A DNA stretch of 10,232 nt from an uncultured Bacteroidales bacterium. Lineage in GTDB: Bacteria > Bacteroidota > Bacteroidia > Bacteroidales > UBA932. The position numbers and the translations under genes are program-made. Positions 1 to 7,982 of this stretch are shown here, one piece after another. The DNA lies in assembly GCA_945982095.1 (NCBI GenBank), contig CAMFRR010000015.1, forward strand, positions 1 to 10,232, read 5' to 3'. The notes under the pieces are model-generated. The model did not search any database, was not told the DNA's origin, and saw nothing but the letters and a program-made list of their open reading frames with translations. Within the stretch, counting starts at the first letter, position 1; each line of letters begins with the position of its first letter.

Positions 1-864
1 CTGGTAGCCCCTGTTGCCCGCAGGCATATTCATTGAATGTACCACCTGCTGGAAGCAGTTGTCGATAACCTTCTCAAGTGTACGCTGCTTGCGGTTCTTC
101 TCCACCACTTCATCCAGATGTTCAATGTAATCGTCGCCATAGTCCTTACGTATGAAATAGTCCATATACATAAGGAACTCAGGAGTTGCCACTGCGCCCA
201 TAAACTGCGATGACACGCTGTACACCAGGTTGATGAACTCACCGCAGAAAGATTTGAGGTCGGTAGGAGCGACAGACACTCCGCCCAGCTCACGCAGACC
301 GCTCACGAGGAAAGGATACATAGTGATGGCCACACAGTAAGGATATCCTGGAGTGCCGCTTTCGTCATGTTTGTAGAGCACGTGACTTTTGAGGTCTGCC
401 ATATAGTTGTCGGCCAGAGCCTTGCCATAAAGCGACTTGATTTTGTCGCACATTATGTAGCGGTTCTGCTTGATGTTGTTCTCTTTGTAAAGCTCGTTGC
501 CCAGTGTCACAATGTTCTTGCTGGTGACATTGGCATTGGCATCGAACTTGGAGCCTGTGGCCGCATTGGATGCAGCAATATAGTCTTTGATGAAGTCTCT
601 TTTCTTGCGCAGATCCACGTCTGCATCGAAAGTTTCTATATAGGTATGGGCAACCTTCTTGTTGATGCTCATGAGGCTTTCCTCCACCTGACGGCGGATT
701 TCACGGCTGGTGATGCCATCGTAGATATAAAGATTGTTGATAATCATTGTGACTACATTATCGTCACAATACTCACCTGCCTGCTTGAAGGTTTCATGAA
801 TTCCCCTGCGTAGTTTCACCTTATCATACTCTTCGAGGGAACCGTTGGTTTTGCGTACATCCAT
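1..864 (-). CDS. nrdD: ATP-cone ribonucleoside-triphosphate reductase, probably anaerobic NrdD (partial, N-terminal 288 residues)
   Basis: Only the first 288 codons are in the window; the gene continues past the left edge. Ribonucleotide reductases make deoxyribonucleotides from ribonucleotides in the cytoplasm. Residues 1 to about 88 read as an ATP-cone, the allosteric nucleotide-sensing domain (opening MDVRKTNGSLEEYDKVKLRRG). The following part resembles the NrdD-like barrel: SQFMGAVATPEFLMYMDYF near residues 219-237 and NMPAGNRGYQ at 279-288, which is typical of the reductase core. The glycyl-radical loop and metal-binding cysteines would lie in the missing C-terminal half, so the class III assignment is inferred, not shown. 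I chose the ATG at 862-864 because the ATP-cone starts there and because a good promoter sits upstream with a leader of about 48 bases. The frame stays open back to 1023, but that stretch has no ATG, encodes low-complexity hydrophobic residues and overlaps the promoter. A second ATG at 860 is out of frame. Confidence 0.8.
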   Translation of the reverse strand, partial: MDVRKTNGSLEEYDKVKLRRGIHETFKQAGEYCDDNVVTMIINNLYIYDGITSREIRRQVEESLMSINKKVAHTYIETFDADVDLRKKRDFIKDYIAASNAATGSKFDANANVTSKNIVTLGNELYKENNIKQNRYIMCDKIKSLYGKALADNYMADLKSHVLYKHDESGTPGYPYCVAITMYPFLVSGLRELGGVSVAPTDLKSFCGEFINLVYSVSSQFMGAVATPEFLMYMDYFIRKDYGDDYIEHLDEVVEKNRKQRTLEKVIDNCFQQVVHSMNMPAGNRGYQ

Positions 865-918
865 ACCTGTGAGAAAAAAAATAAAAAAATTAAAAACTAA
901 TAGGGCGACAAGCCATGA

Positions 919-949
919 CAAAGATATACAAAAGAAGACCTCCTTCAAA
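919..949 (-). promoter_or_regulatory. Bacteroidales-type promoter of the reductase gene
   Basis: Read on the minus strand, TTTG at 949-946 (-33 element) is followed by 19 bases and TATCTTTG at 926-919 (-7 element). This matches the Bacteroidales sigma-70-type consensus TTTG, N19-20, TAnnTTTG. The expected transcript start is near 912, giving a leader of about 48 bases that is very U-rich (U runs between 873 and 897). No ribosome binding site is obvious, as is usual in this phylum. The -33 element lies in the loop of the terminator hairpin annotated at 930-960. Confidence 0.7.
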
Positions 950-960
950 GGAGAATCTTC
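930..960 (-). terminator. intrinsic terminator of the guaB operon
   Basis: In the minus-strand transcript, positions 960-934 read GAAGA, UU, CUCCU, loop UUGA, AGGAG, G, UCUUC. This is two five-base-pair helices separated by a small UU/G internal loop, followed directly by UUUUGUAU from 933. That is the form of a rho-independent terminator, and it sits 64 bases after the stop codon of the last operon gene (1024). The outer helix is A/U-rich and the U-tract is short, so efficiency may be partial. The same DNA carries the -33 element of the next gene's promoter. Confidence 0.6.
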
Positions 961-965
961 AATAG

Positions 966-986
966 TTTTCAACAAAGTTATCAACA
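966..986 (+). repeat. pair of DnaA-box-like 9-mers
   Basis: TTTTCAACA (966-974) and TTATCAACA (978-986) are direct repeats 12 bases apart that differ at one position. The second differs from the DnaA box TTATCCACA at one base, but that base is in the usually conserved CACA part. They lie about 54-74 bases upstream of the predicted start of the reductase transcript. DnaA is known to act on the nrdAB promoter in Escherichia coli, so a regulatory role is conceivable. With only two imperfect copies, chance is a fair alternative. Confidence 0.25.
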
Positions 987-1023
987 GGAATGGAAAAGGA
1001 TTGGCCTTGAATACTTTGCCAAT

Positions 1024-1869
1024 TCAAAGAAAAAATCGCAATGATGGGACATCCAGATTACGGCCTTGAATCTTCCCGTCAGAGCCTACAAAAAAGAGTC
1101 TTGGAGTCTGTACAACTCCATATGCTGTGACAAAATCGCTGTCCGCGCCTTTGAGGTGAAAATCCCTGCGGCCACAACGGCGGCGCAGCTTGAAATGTTG
1201 CCGTACATACAGCTCCCACTCGACATCATCTTCCCCGCAGTATATGGTATAGAGGTCGAATTTACGTGTCTTGGGGCCTTTACCTTTGTATATGCCGCGT
1301 CCTTCAAGAAAGTCGCGGAGCTGAGTGGCATAATAGAGGCATTTTGGGCAGGAGGCGCTGTAGAAAAAGATTATGGCAGGGCGTGATGATGAGGGCATTG
1401 TCACTTCCTCTCCCTGAATGTCAAGCAGGTTCAGCACAGGTGCCTGCTCCCCTATCAGGCTGCGCCTGTTAACAAAGGCATGGACCTGTGCCTGTTCGAA
1501 GGCTTCGAAATCATCGAAGAGTGCCTCATAACTTGCGAACCAACGGTCGAATATGTGAATTGCCACGGTCTCGCTTCCCATGAGCGGGGACTGTCTGAAA
1601 TGCTCATATGCCTTGACTGCCACTGTGCTGCGCAATGTTTCATCCTGCACTGAGCCTATGAGGAAGTCGCATTCGACACAAGCGGCCTGCAGGCTGAGTC
1701 CGTCCATAGCCTCAAGATAGGCGTCCAGTTTGGCCATCAAGGCTGAAGTAGCACTTGTATCAGCCTGTACTTCATGGTCTTGGGCAACGGGCACCTGGCC
1801 GCTGGACATTTGGAGAGCGGCGAAAAAGAAAAGCAGAGAGCACAGCAGTATGCGGCAGTGTCGTTTCAT
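1024..1869 (-). CDS. exported thioredoxin-fold protein with CPKC active site
   Basis: This 281-residue protein has an N-terminal signal-type segment: basic MKRHCR, then a hydrophobic stretch to about residue 20. No lipobox is visible. Residues about 40-135 form a helical region I do not recognise. A thioredoxin fold follows from about 140: VLNLLDIQGEEV, then FFYSASCPKC with the redox pair Cys174/Cys177, and the cis-proline in GVVQTPRLFFV (Pro256). This resembles the TlpA/redoxin proteins of Bacteroidota, so a disulfide reductase or oxidase acting outside the cytoplasmic membrane is likely; the substrate is unknown. The chosen ATG (1867-1869) overlaps the coaD stop as TGATG, suggesting coupled translation. 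A GTG directly before it would add one residue. It is the last gene of the purine operon, and nothing in its fold explains that placement. The ending LDVPSLRFFL is where such domains normally stop, so I see no truncation. Confidence 0.75.
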   Translation of the reverse strand: MKRHCRILLCSLLFFFAALQMSSGQVPVAQDHEVQADTSATSALMAKLDAYLEAMDGLSLQAACVECDFLIGSVQDETLRSTVAVKAYEHFRQSPLMGSETVAIHIFDRWFASYEALFDDFEAFEQAQVHAFVNRRSLIGEQAPVLNLLDIQGEEVTMPSSSRPAIIFFYSASCPKCLYYATQLRDFLEGRGIYKGKGPKTRKFDLYTIYCGEDDVEWELYVRQHFKLRRRCGRRDFHLKGADSDFVTAYGVVQTPRLFFVGSDGKIQGRNLDVPSLRFFL

Positions 1870-2330
1870 CACTTCAGGCTTATACCTTCTGGAAGGAATT
1901 CCTTGGTGTCTCCACCGTGTTTTATCAGGTCTCTGACCGCGGTGGAGGAAATATGGGCATATTCCTGGGCTGTAGGGATTATGATGGTCTGAATGTCGGG
2001 AGCCAGTTTGCGGTTCGCATCGGCAATTGCCTTCTCGTTGTCAAAGTCAATGAAATTGCGCACTCCCCTTACTATGTGTTTGATGCCCTTGCTGCGGCAA
2101 TAATCTATGGTAAGACAGTCATAACTGTCAATTCTGACTCCGGCGCGGCCTGCGGTAGCCTGACGTATGATGTTCAGTTTCTGGTCATCAGTGAACATGC
2201 CTCTCTTATCCTGGTTAACGCCAACTGCCACTACCACTTCATCGAACATGGTGAGTGCGCGGTCCAGGATATTCAGGTGTCCGAGGGTAAAGGGGTCAAA
2301 TGAGCCCGGAAACAATGCTACGCGTTTCAT
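1869..2330 (-). CDS. coaD: phosphopantetheine adenylyltransferase
   Basis: CoaD transfers AMP from ATP to 4'-phosphopantetheine, giving dephospho-CoA, the penultimate step of coenzyme A synthesis in the cytoplasm. The 153-residue product has the nucleotidyltransferase signature GSFDPFTLGHLNI at residues 9-21, with His18 in the T/HxGH position, the substrate-binding RGVRN at 88-92, and ISSTAVR at 127-133. These are the standard landmarks of the family, and the length is close to the usual 155-165. The ATG (2328-2330) lies 6 bases after the ung stop, and the stop codon overlaps the start of the next gene. No promoter is visible, so expression from the guaB promoter is expected. Its pairing with purine genes has no direct enzymatic logic beyond nucleotide use. 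Confidence 0.96.
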   Translation of the reverse strand: MKRVALFPGSFDPFTLGHLNILDRALTMFDEVVVAVGVNQDKRGMFTDDQKLNIIRQATAGRAGVRIDSYDCLTIDYCRSKGIKHIVRGVRNFIDFDNEKAIADANRKLAPDIQTIIIPTAQEYAHISSTAVRDLIKHGGDTKEFLPEGISLK

Positions 2331-2336
2331 TTTGTA

Positions 2337-3005
2337 TTATAGTTGCCAATTGATGGGGGTCTTGCCCCGTGAGGAAAGGAAATTGTTTGCCTGTGAAAAA
2401 TGTCTGCATCCGAAAAAGGCGCCTCGCGCAAGCGGAGAAGGATGCGCAGCTTCAAGCACCAGGTGCTTGGACCTGTCAATAAGCACAGCCTTGCTTCGGG
2501 CGAAATTGCCCCATAGCATGAAAACCACGGAGTCGCACTCGCGGTTTATGCAGCTTATGACAGCGTCGGTAAAAGTTTCCCAGCCGAATCCCCGGTGAGA
2601 AGCGGCCATATTGGCTTCTACCGTGAGTATCGCGTTCAGCAGCAGTACTCCCTGAGTCGCCCAGGGGCTGAGATCGGGGCTCCCGCTCATTTCAATGCCG
2701 CAGTCAGCCGATATCTCCTTGAATATATTCTTGAGTGAGGGAGGTGCCGGAACATTTGAAGGAACGCTGAAGCTCAATCCCATAGCCTGGCCGTATCCAT
2801 GATAAGGGTCCTGCCCGAGTATCACAACCTTCACTTTGTCCAGAGGACAGAGTTCAAAAGCCTTGAAGATTTGCGGACCCGGAGGATATATGACATGACC
2901 CCCGGCCTTGAGCTGATGCAGCTTCAGGGCCAGGGACTTGAAATAATCTTTCTCGAATTCTGAGGCCAAAGCCCGGCCCCAGGACTGTTCAATATTTACC
3001 GACAT
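2337..3005 (-). CDS. ung: uracil-DNA glycosylase, family 1
   Basis: Ung removes uracil from DNA, starting base-excision repair of deaminated cytosine and misincorporated dUMP. In the 222-residue product the water-activating loop GQDPYHG is at residues 64-70 with catalytic Asp66. LLLNAILTVEANMAASH lies at 121-137, followed by GWETFTD. The HPSPL motif is at 188-192 with His188 as the second catalytic residue. After HPSPL this protein reads ARGAFFGC. Compared with the E. coli sequence (SAHRGFFGC) the Ser is replaced and the loop is one residue shorter; this is probably a lineage variant rather than a defect. The gene starts 14 bases after purA and ends 6 bases before coaD, so it is inside the operon. 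Length is normal for the family. Confidence 0.96.
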   Translation of the reverse strand: MSVNIEQSWGRALASEFEKDYFKSLALKLHQLKAGGHVIYPPGPQIFKAFELCPLDKVKVVILGQDPYHGYGQAMGLSFSVPSNVPAPPSLKNIFKEISADCGIEMSGSPDLSPWATQGVLLLNAILTVEANMAASHRGFGWETFTDAVISCINRECDSVVFMLWGNFARSKAVLIDRSKHLVLEAAHPSPLARGAFFGCRHFSQANNFLSSRGKTPINWQL

Positions 3006-3019
3006 CAGAAAAAGCGTTA

Positions 3020-4285
3020 TCAGCGCATAACTGTCTCGCTGCGGTCAGGACCCACTGAAATGATCTTGACAGGACATCCGGTCTCTTTTTCTATCCACTC
3101 TACGTAGTTCTTGAATTCTACAGGGAACTCTTCGTATGAGCGGACTTTGGTGATATCGCTCTTCCAACCAGGGAAAGACTTGTATACAGGTTCAACCTTG
3201 TCGTCGGCCTCATAAGGGAAATGGTCAACAGTCTCATTACCAATCTTGTAAGCTGTACATACCTTTATGGTATCGAAACTGTTCATCACGTCTGCCTTCA
3301 TCATGATGAGTTCGGTCACACCGTCCATCATGATTGCATATTTGAGAGCCACCATATCCAGCCAGCCGCAGCGGCGAGGACGTCCTGTTGTTGCTCCGTA
3401 TTCATGACCTATGCTGCGCAACTGCTCGCCCACCTCGTCGAAGAGCTCAGTTGGGAAAGGACCGCTGCCCACTCTGGTGCAATAGGCCTTGAATATACCC
3501 TTTACATCGCCCACGCGGCAAGGAGCCACGCCCAGGCCTGTACATACACCGGCTGTCATGGTGTTGGAAGAGGTTACGAAAGGATAGGTGCCGAAATCTA
3601 TATCGAGCATTGAACCCTGGGCACCCTCGGCAAGAATGGACTTGCCTTCTTCGAGCAGTTTGTTTGCAACCAGCTCGCTCTCAATGAAGGAGAAACGGCG
3701 CAACTGCTGTACGGCGTCAAGCCATTTGGCCTCGTACTCAGCAATGTCGAATTCGAAATCATATTGGGCAAGCATTGCGAGATGCTTCTGCTTGAGAGCT
3801 TCATATCTCTGAGTGAACTCGCCGCTCATTATGTCGCCCACACGCAGCCCGTTACGGCCTGTCTTGTCCATATAGGTAGGACCTATGCCCTTGAGTGTGG
3901 AGCCTATTTTGCTCTTGCCCTTGGCTGCCTCAGAGGCTGCATCCAGCATACGGTGGGTAGGAAGAATCAGATGGGCGCGCTTTGAAATGAGCAGCCTGTC
4001 GCTGATGTCTCCGGCCTTTGCCTCAATCTGGCTGATTTCATCCATCAAAATCACAGGATCCAGCACAACGCCGTTACCTATGATATTGACAGAACCCTCG
4101 CGGAAAATGCCCGAAGGCACTGTGTGAAGCACAAAACTGTCTCCGTCGAACACAAGGGAGTGTCCGGCATTCGGACCGCCCTGGAAACGGGCGATTACCT
4201 GATAGGCAGGGGTGAGAAGATCCACCACCTTGCCTTTGCCCTCGTCTCCCCACTGGAGACCGAGAACTACATCCAATTTATTCAT
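3020..4285 (-). CDS. purA: adenylosuccinate synthetase
   Basis: PurA joins IMP and aspartate using GTP to give adenylosuccinate, the first committed step from IMP to AMP. The 421-residue protein has the phosphate-binding loop GDEGKGK at residues 13-19 with catalytic Asp14, and GGPNAGH with catalytic His42. The IMP loop GIGPTYMDKTGRNGLR is at 133-148, and AEGAQGSMLDIDFGTYPFVT covers 219-238. A guanine-recognition KAD follows near the C-terminal third. Length and ending are typical of Bacteroidota PurA. The 39-base gap from guaA (4286-4324) is AT-rich and is the longest in the operon. It has TTATTTTG, one mismatch from a -7 element, but no matching -33 element, so I do not call an internal promoter. 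Because PurA needs GTP made through GuaB and GuaA, co-transcription ties the two branches together. Confidence 0.97.
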   Translation of the reverse strand: MNKLDVVLGLQWGDEGKGKVVDLLTPAYQVIARFQGGPNAGHSLVFDGDSFVLHTVPSGIFREGSVNIIGNGVVLDPVILMDEISQIEAKAGDISDRLLISKRAHLILPTHRMLDAASEAAKGKSKIGSTLKGIGPTYMDKTGRNGLRVGDIMSGEFTQRYEALKQKHLAMLAQYDFEFDIAEYEAKWLDAVQQLRRFSFIESELVANKLLEEGKSILAEGAQGSMLDIDFGTYPFVTSSNTMTAGVCTGLGVAPCRVGDVKGIFKAYCTRVGSGPFPTELFDEVGEQLRSIGHEYGATTGRPRRCGWLDMVALKYAIMMDGVTELIMMKADVMNSFDTIKVCTAYKIGNETVDHFPYEADDKVEPVYKSFPGWKSDITKVRSYEEFPVEFKNYVEWIEKETGCPVKIISVGPDRSETVMR

Positions 4286-4324
4286 TGTATATGACTTAAG
4301 TTTCGCAAAATAAATTATTAAATC

Positions 4325-5892
4325 CTATTCCCACTCTATGGTTGCAGGTGGTTTTGAAGATATGTCATAACATACACGGTTCACACCGCGCACCTTGTTG
4401 ATGATCTCGTTGGACAGCTCAGCCAAGAAATCATATGGAAGATGTACCCAATCGGCAGTCATTCCGTCAGTTGAAATCACTGCACGCAGGGCGCAGGTGT
4501 ATTCGTATGTTCTCTCATCGCCCATAACTCCCACGCTGCGCACAGGCAGAAGCATAGTGCCGGCCTGCCATATGGAATCATACAGATTGCTTGCCCTGCG
4601 TCCCGGCTCTGAAGCCGAAGGCAGGTCACAAGGCCAGTTCTTGAGCTTGTTGATGAATATTGCATCGGCCTCGCGCAAAATGGCAAGCTTCTCCTCGGTC
4701 ACCTCGCCCAAGATGCGTATTCCCAATGAAGGTCCGGGGAAAGGATGACGGCTTATCAGCTCTTCCTTTATGCCCAGGGCACGGCCCACACGACGCACCT
4801 CGTCTTTGAAGAGGCTGCGCAGAGGCTCAACTATTTTCAGGTTCATCTTCTCAGGCAGACCACCTACATTGTGATGAGACTTGATGGTTGCTGAAGGGCC
4901 GTTCACCGAGCAGCTTTCAATGACGTCAGGGTAAATGGTACCCTGGGCAAGCCATTTGGCACCGCTTATCTTATGTGCCTCTGCATCAAATACATCAATG
5001 AAGGTCTTGCCTATGGCTTTTCTCTTCTGCTCAGGGTCGCTGACCCCCTTGAGGGCATCCAGAAAGAGTTTGCCGCTGCGGGCTCCGACCACATTCAGGC
5101 CCATGTCCTGGTATGACTCCAGCACATCTTCGAACTCATTTTTGCGAAGAAGACCGTTGTCCACAAATATACAGGTAAGGTTGGCACCAATGGCCCTGTT
5201 GAGCAGAACAGCAGCAACAGTGGAATCCACTCCGCCGCTGAGGCCCAGAATCACCTTGTCATCGCCAAGTTTTGACTTGAGCTCAGCCACCGAAGTCTCT
5301 ATGAAAGAATCCGGGGTCCAGCTGCATGAACAGCCGCAGATGCGTACTACGAAGTTCTTGAGCATCTCCGCCCCATATTCGCTGTGGAACACCTCAGGAT
5401 GGAACTGGACGGCGTAAGTTTCCTCACCTTCAATGTGATATGCGGCGTTATCAACGTCATCGGTGCTTCCTATCACCACAGCTCCTTCCGGAAGACGGGT
5501 GATGGTGTCACCGTGGCTCATCCACACCTGAGAGGTCTGGGGAATACCCTCGAAAAGCGGAGAATCAGCTTTGACGCTCATCATGGCGCGTCCGTATTCG
5601 CGGCTGTCGCTGTTTTCGACCATTCCACCGTAGTGGTATGCAAGGAACTGGGCTCCGTAGCATATGCCCAAAAGTGGCAGTTTACCCTTTATCTCGCCAA
5701 GATCCACGAAAGGAGCGTTTTCGCCCCGGACAGAAGCAGGGCTTCCGCTGAGTATCACACCCTTAACCTCTGCATCCAGTTGTGGAGCCTTGTTGAAAGG
5801 ATGAATTTCGCAATATACATTCAGCTCCCTGAGGCGACGTCCTATGAGCTGGGTCACCTGTGAACCGAAATCAAGTATTATGATTTTTTCCA

Positions 5893-5893
<1 letters not shown>
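4325..5893 (-). CDS. guaA: GMP synthase (glutamine-hydrolysing)
   Basis: GuaA aminates XMP to GMP using glutamine and ATP. The 522-residue protein is a full two-domain enzyme. An N-terminal class I glutamine amidotransferase carries nucleophile Cys78 in [10 protein letters not shown] and the His165/Glu167 pair in VQFHPEVFH. An ATP-pyrophosphatase domain follows with SGGVDS at residues 219-224, then the C-terminal dimerisation domain with [15 protein letters not shown] and the terminal PPATIEWE. Length is within the usual 505-525. Its ATG (5891-5893) shares a base with the guaB stop (TAATG), so the two are probably translationally coupled, which suits consecutive enzymes. A short Cys-rich linker, ICGCSCSW near residues 185-192, sits between the amidotransferase and ATPase domains; similar linkers occur in relatives, so I attach no function to it. 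Confidence 0.97.
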
Positions 5894-7415
<1,522 letters not shown>

Positions 7416-7430
<15 letters not shown>

Positions 7431-7446
7431 AATATGAATACCTTTG
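7416..7446 (+). promoter_or_regulatory. promoter of the barrel protein-phosphatase-methyltransferase operon
   Basis: TTTG (7416-7419), 19 bases, then TACCTTTG (7439-7446) match both halves of the Bacteroidales consensus with ideal spacing. Transcription should begin near 7453, leaving a leader of about 20 bases before the ATG at 7473. The leader is AT-rich (CTTAATAAACTTTAAAAG) and has no Shine-Dalgarno sequence. The footprint interleaves with that of the divergent guaB promoter. Confidence 0.7.
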
Positions 7447-7472
7447 CTTAAAAACTTAATAAACTTTAAAAG

Positions 7473-7958
7473 ATGAAAAAATTAGCTTTAATTGCAGCTT
7501 TGATCATCGGTGTGTCTGCCGTAGCTGCCGCGCAACCAAGAGCCATTGGCGTAAATATTGGTTCAAGCTTTGATGTATCATATCAGCATTACATCGGAAG
7601 CAATGTGCTTGACTGTACGTTGTCAGCTCCATTGTTCATGGGAATTGGCACTACGGTTACATATGATTGGGTAGATCCTTTCAACGCCACCATTCCTTGG
7701 AATTACAAAGGTGAATGGCATTGGCAGTTGGGCGCAGGCGCCTCGGCCGGAATGTACTGGAACCCGGTTGTAACACAAAGTCTGTTCGGATATGCAGGAG
7801 CGGCAGGTCACGTAGGAGTAGCCTACGACTTCTGGTTCCCTCTTGAAATATCAGTGGACTGGCGTCCTACTTTCGGTCCTAGTTTCGGAGAAGGAGGGGT
7901 CCATTTCTACAGCATGGGTTGCATTGGAACTACAATAGGCGTACGTTATCTTTTCTAA
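7473..7958 (+). CDS. small exported protein, probable outer-membrane beta-barrel
   Basis: I do not recognise a named family. The 161-residue protein opens with a clear signal peptide: MKKLA, a hydrophobic core, then AVAAA with likely cleavage before Gln21. The mature part, about 141 residues, is rich in Gly, Tyr, Trp and Phe with short alternating segments such as GVNIGSSFDVSYQHYI, TTVTYDW, HWQLGAGASAGMYW and HVGVAYDFWFPLEISVDWRP. It ends IGTTIGVRYLF. A terminal strand finishing in Phe is the usual outer-membrane barrel signature, so a small barrel of roughly eight strands is my inference. No catalytic motif is visible. The ATG is placed by the signal peptide and the promoter. It is followed after 24 bases, in the same reading frame, by the phosphatase gene, so the two are probably co-transcribed and both act in the envelope. 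Confidence 0.75.
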   Translation: MKKLALIAALIIGVSAVAAAQPRAIGVNIGSSFDVSYQHYIGSNVLDCTLSAPLFMGIGTTVTYDWVDPFNATIPWNYKGEWHWQLGAGASAGMYWNPVVTQSLFGYAGAAGHVGVAYDFWFPLEISVDWRPTFGPSFGEGGVHFYSMGCIGTTIGVRYLF

Positions 7959-7982
7959 CATAAGGTTTTAAGACTGATTTCA

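Noticed and set aside
367..813. Open frame of 148 codons on the plus strand.
   Set aside because: It lies wholly antisense to the reductase coding sequence, whose minus-strand frame has clear family motifs; no domain or promoter supports it.
919..935. NrdR-box-like sequence at the reductase promoter.
   Set aside because: The stretch lacks the palindromic symmetry of NrdR boxes and no second copy is present; the match comes mostly from the promoter's own AT-rich -7 element.
1000..1023. Inverted repeat ATTGGC/GCCAAT just after the thioredoxin-like stop codon, considered as a terminator.
   Set aside because: Only six base pairs with a 12-base loop and a broken CCUUUUCC tail; the hairpin at 930-960 is a much better candidate.
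865..1023. Possible N-terminal extension of the reductase, or read-through product of the thioredoxin-like gene, because the frame is open from 1023 to 864.
   Set aside because: There is no ATG in it, the encoded residues are low-complexity hydrophobic from U-rich DNA, and it contains the promoter and terminator.
1755..2303. Open frame of 182 codons on the plus strand.
   Set aside because: It is antisense to coaD and the start of the thioredoxin-like gene, has no recognisable motif, and is explained by the codon pattern of those genes.
4286..4324. Internal promoter for purA (TTATTTTG on the minus strand).
   Set aside because: One mismatch in the -7 element and no TTTG or TTG at the required distance upstream in the guaA end.
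5384..5863. Open frame of 159 codons on the plus strand.
   Set aside because: It mirrors the amidotransferase domain of guaA, whose catalytic triad is intact on the other strand.
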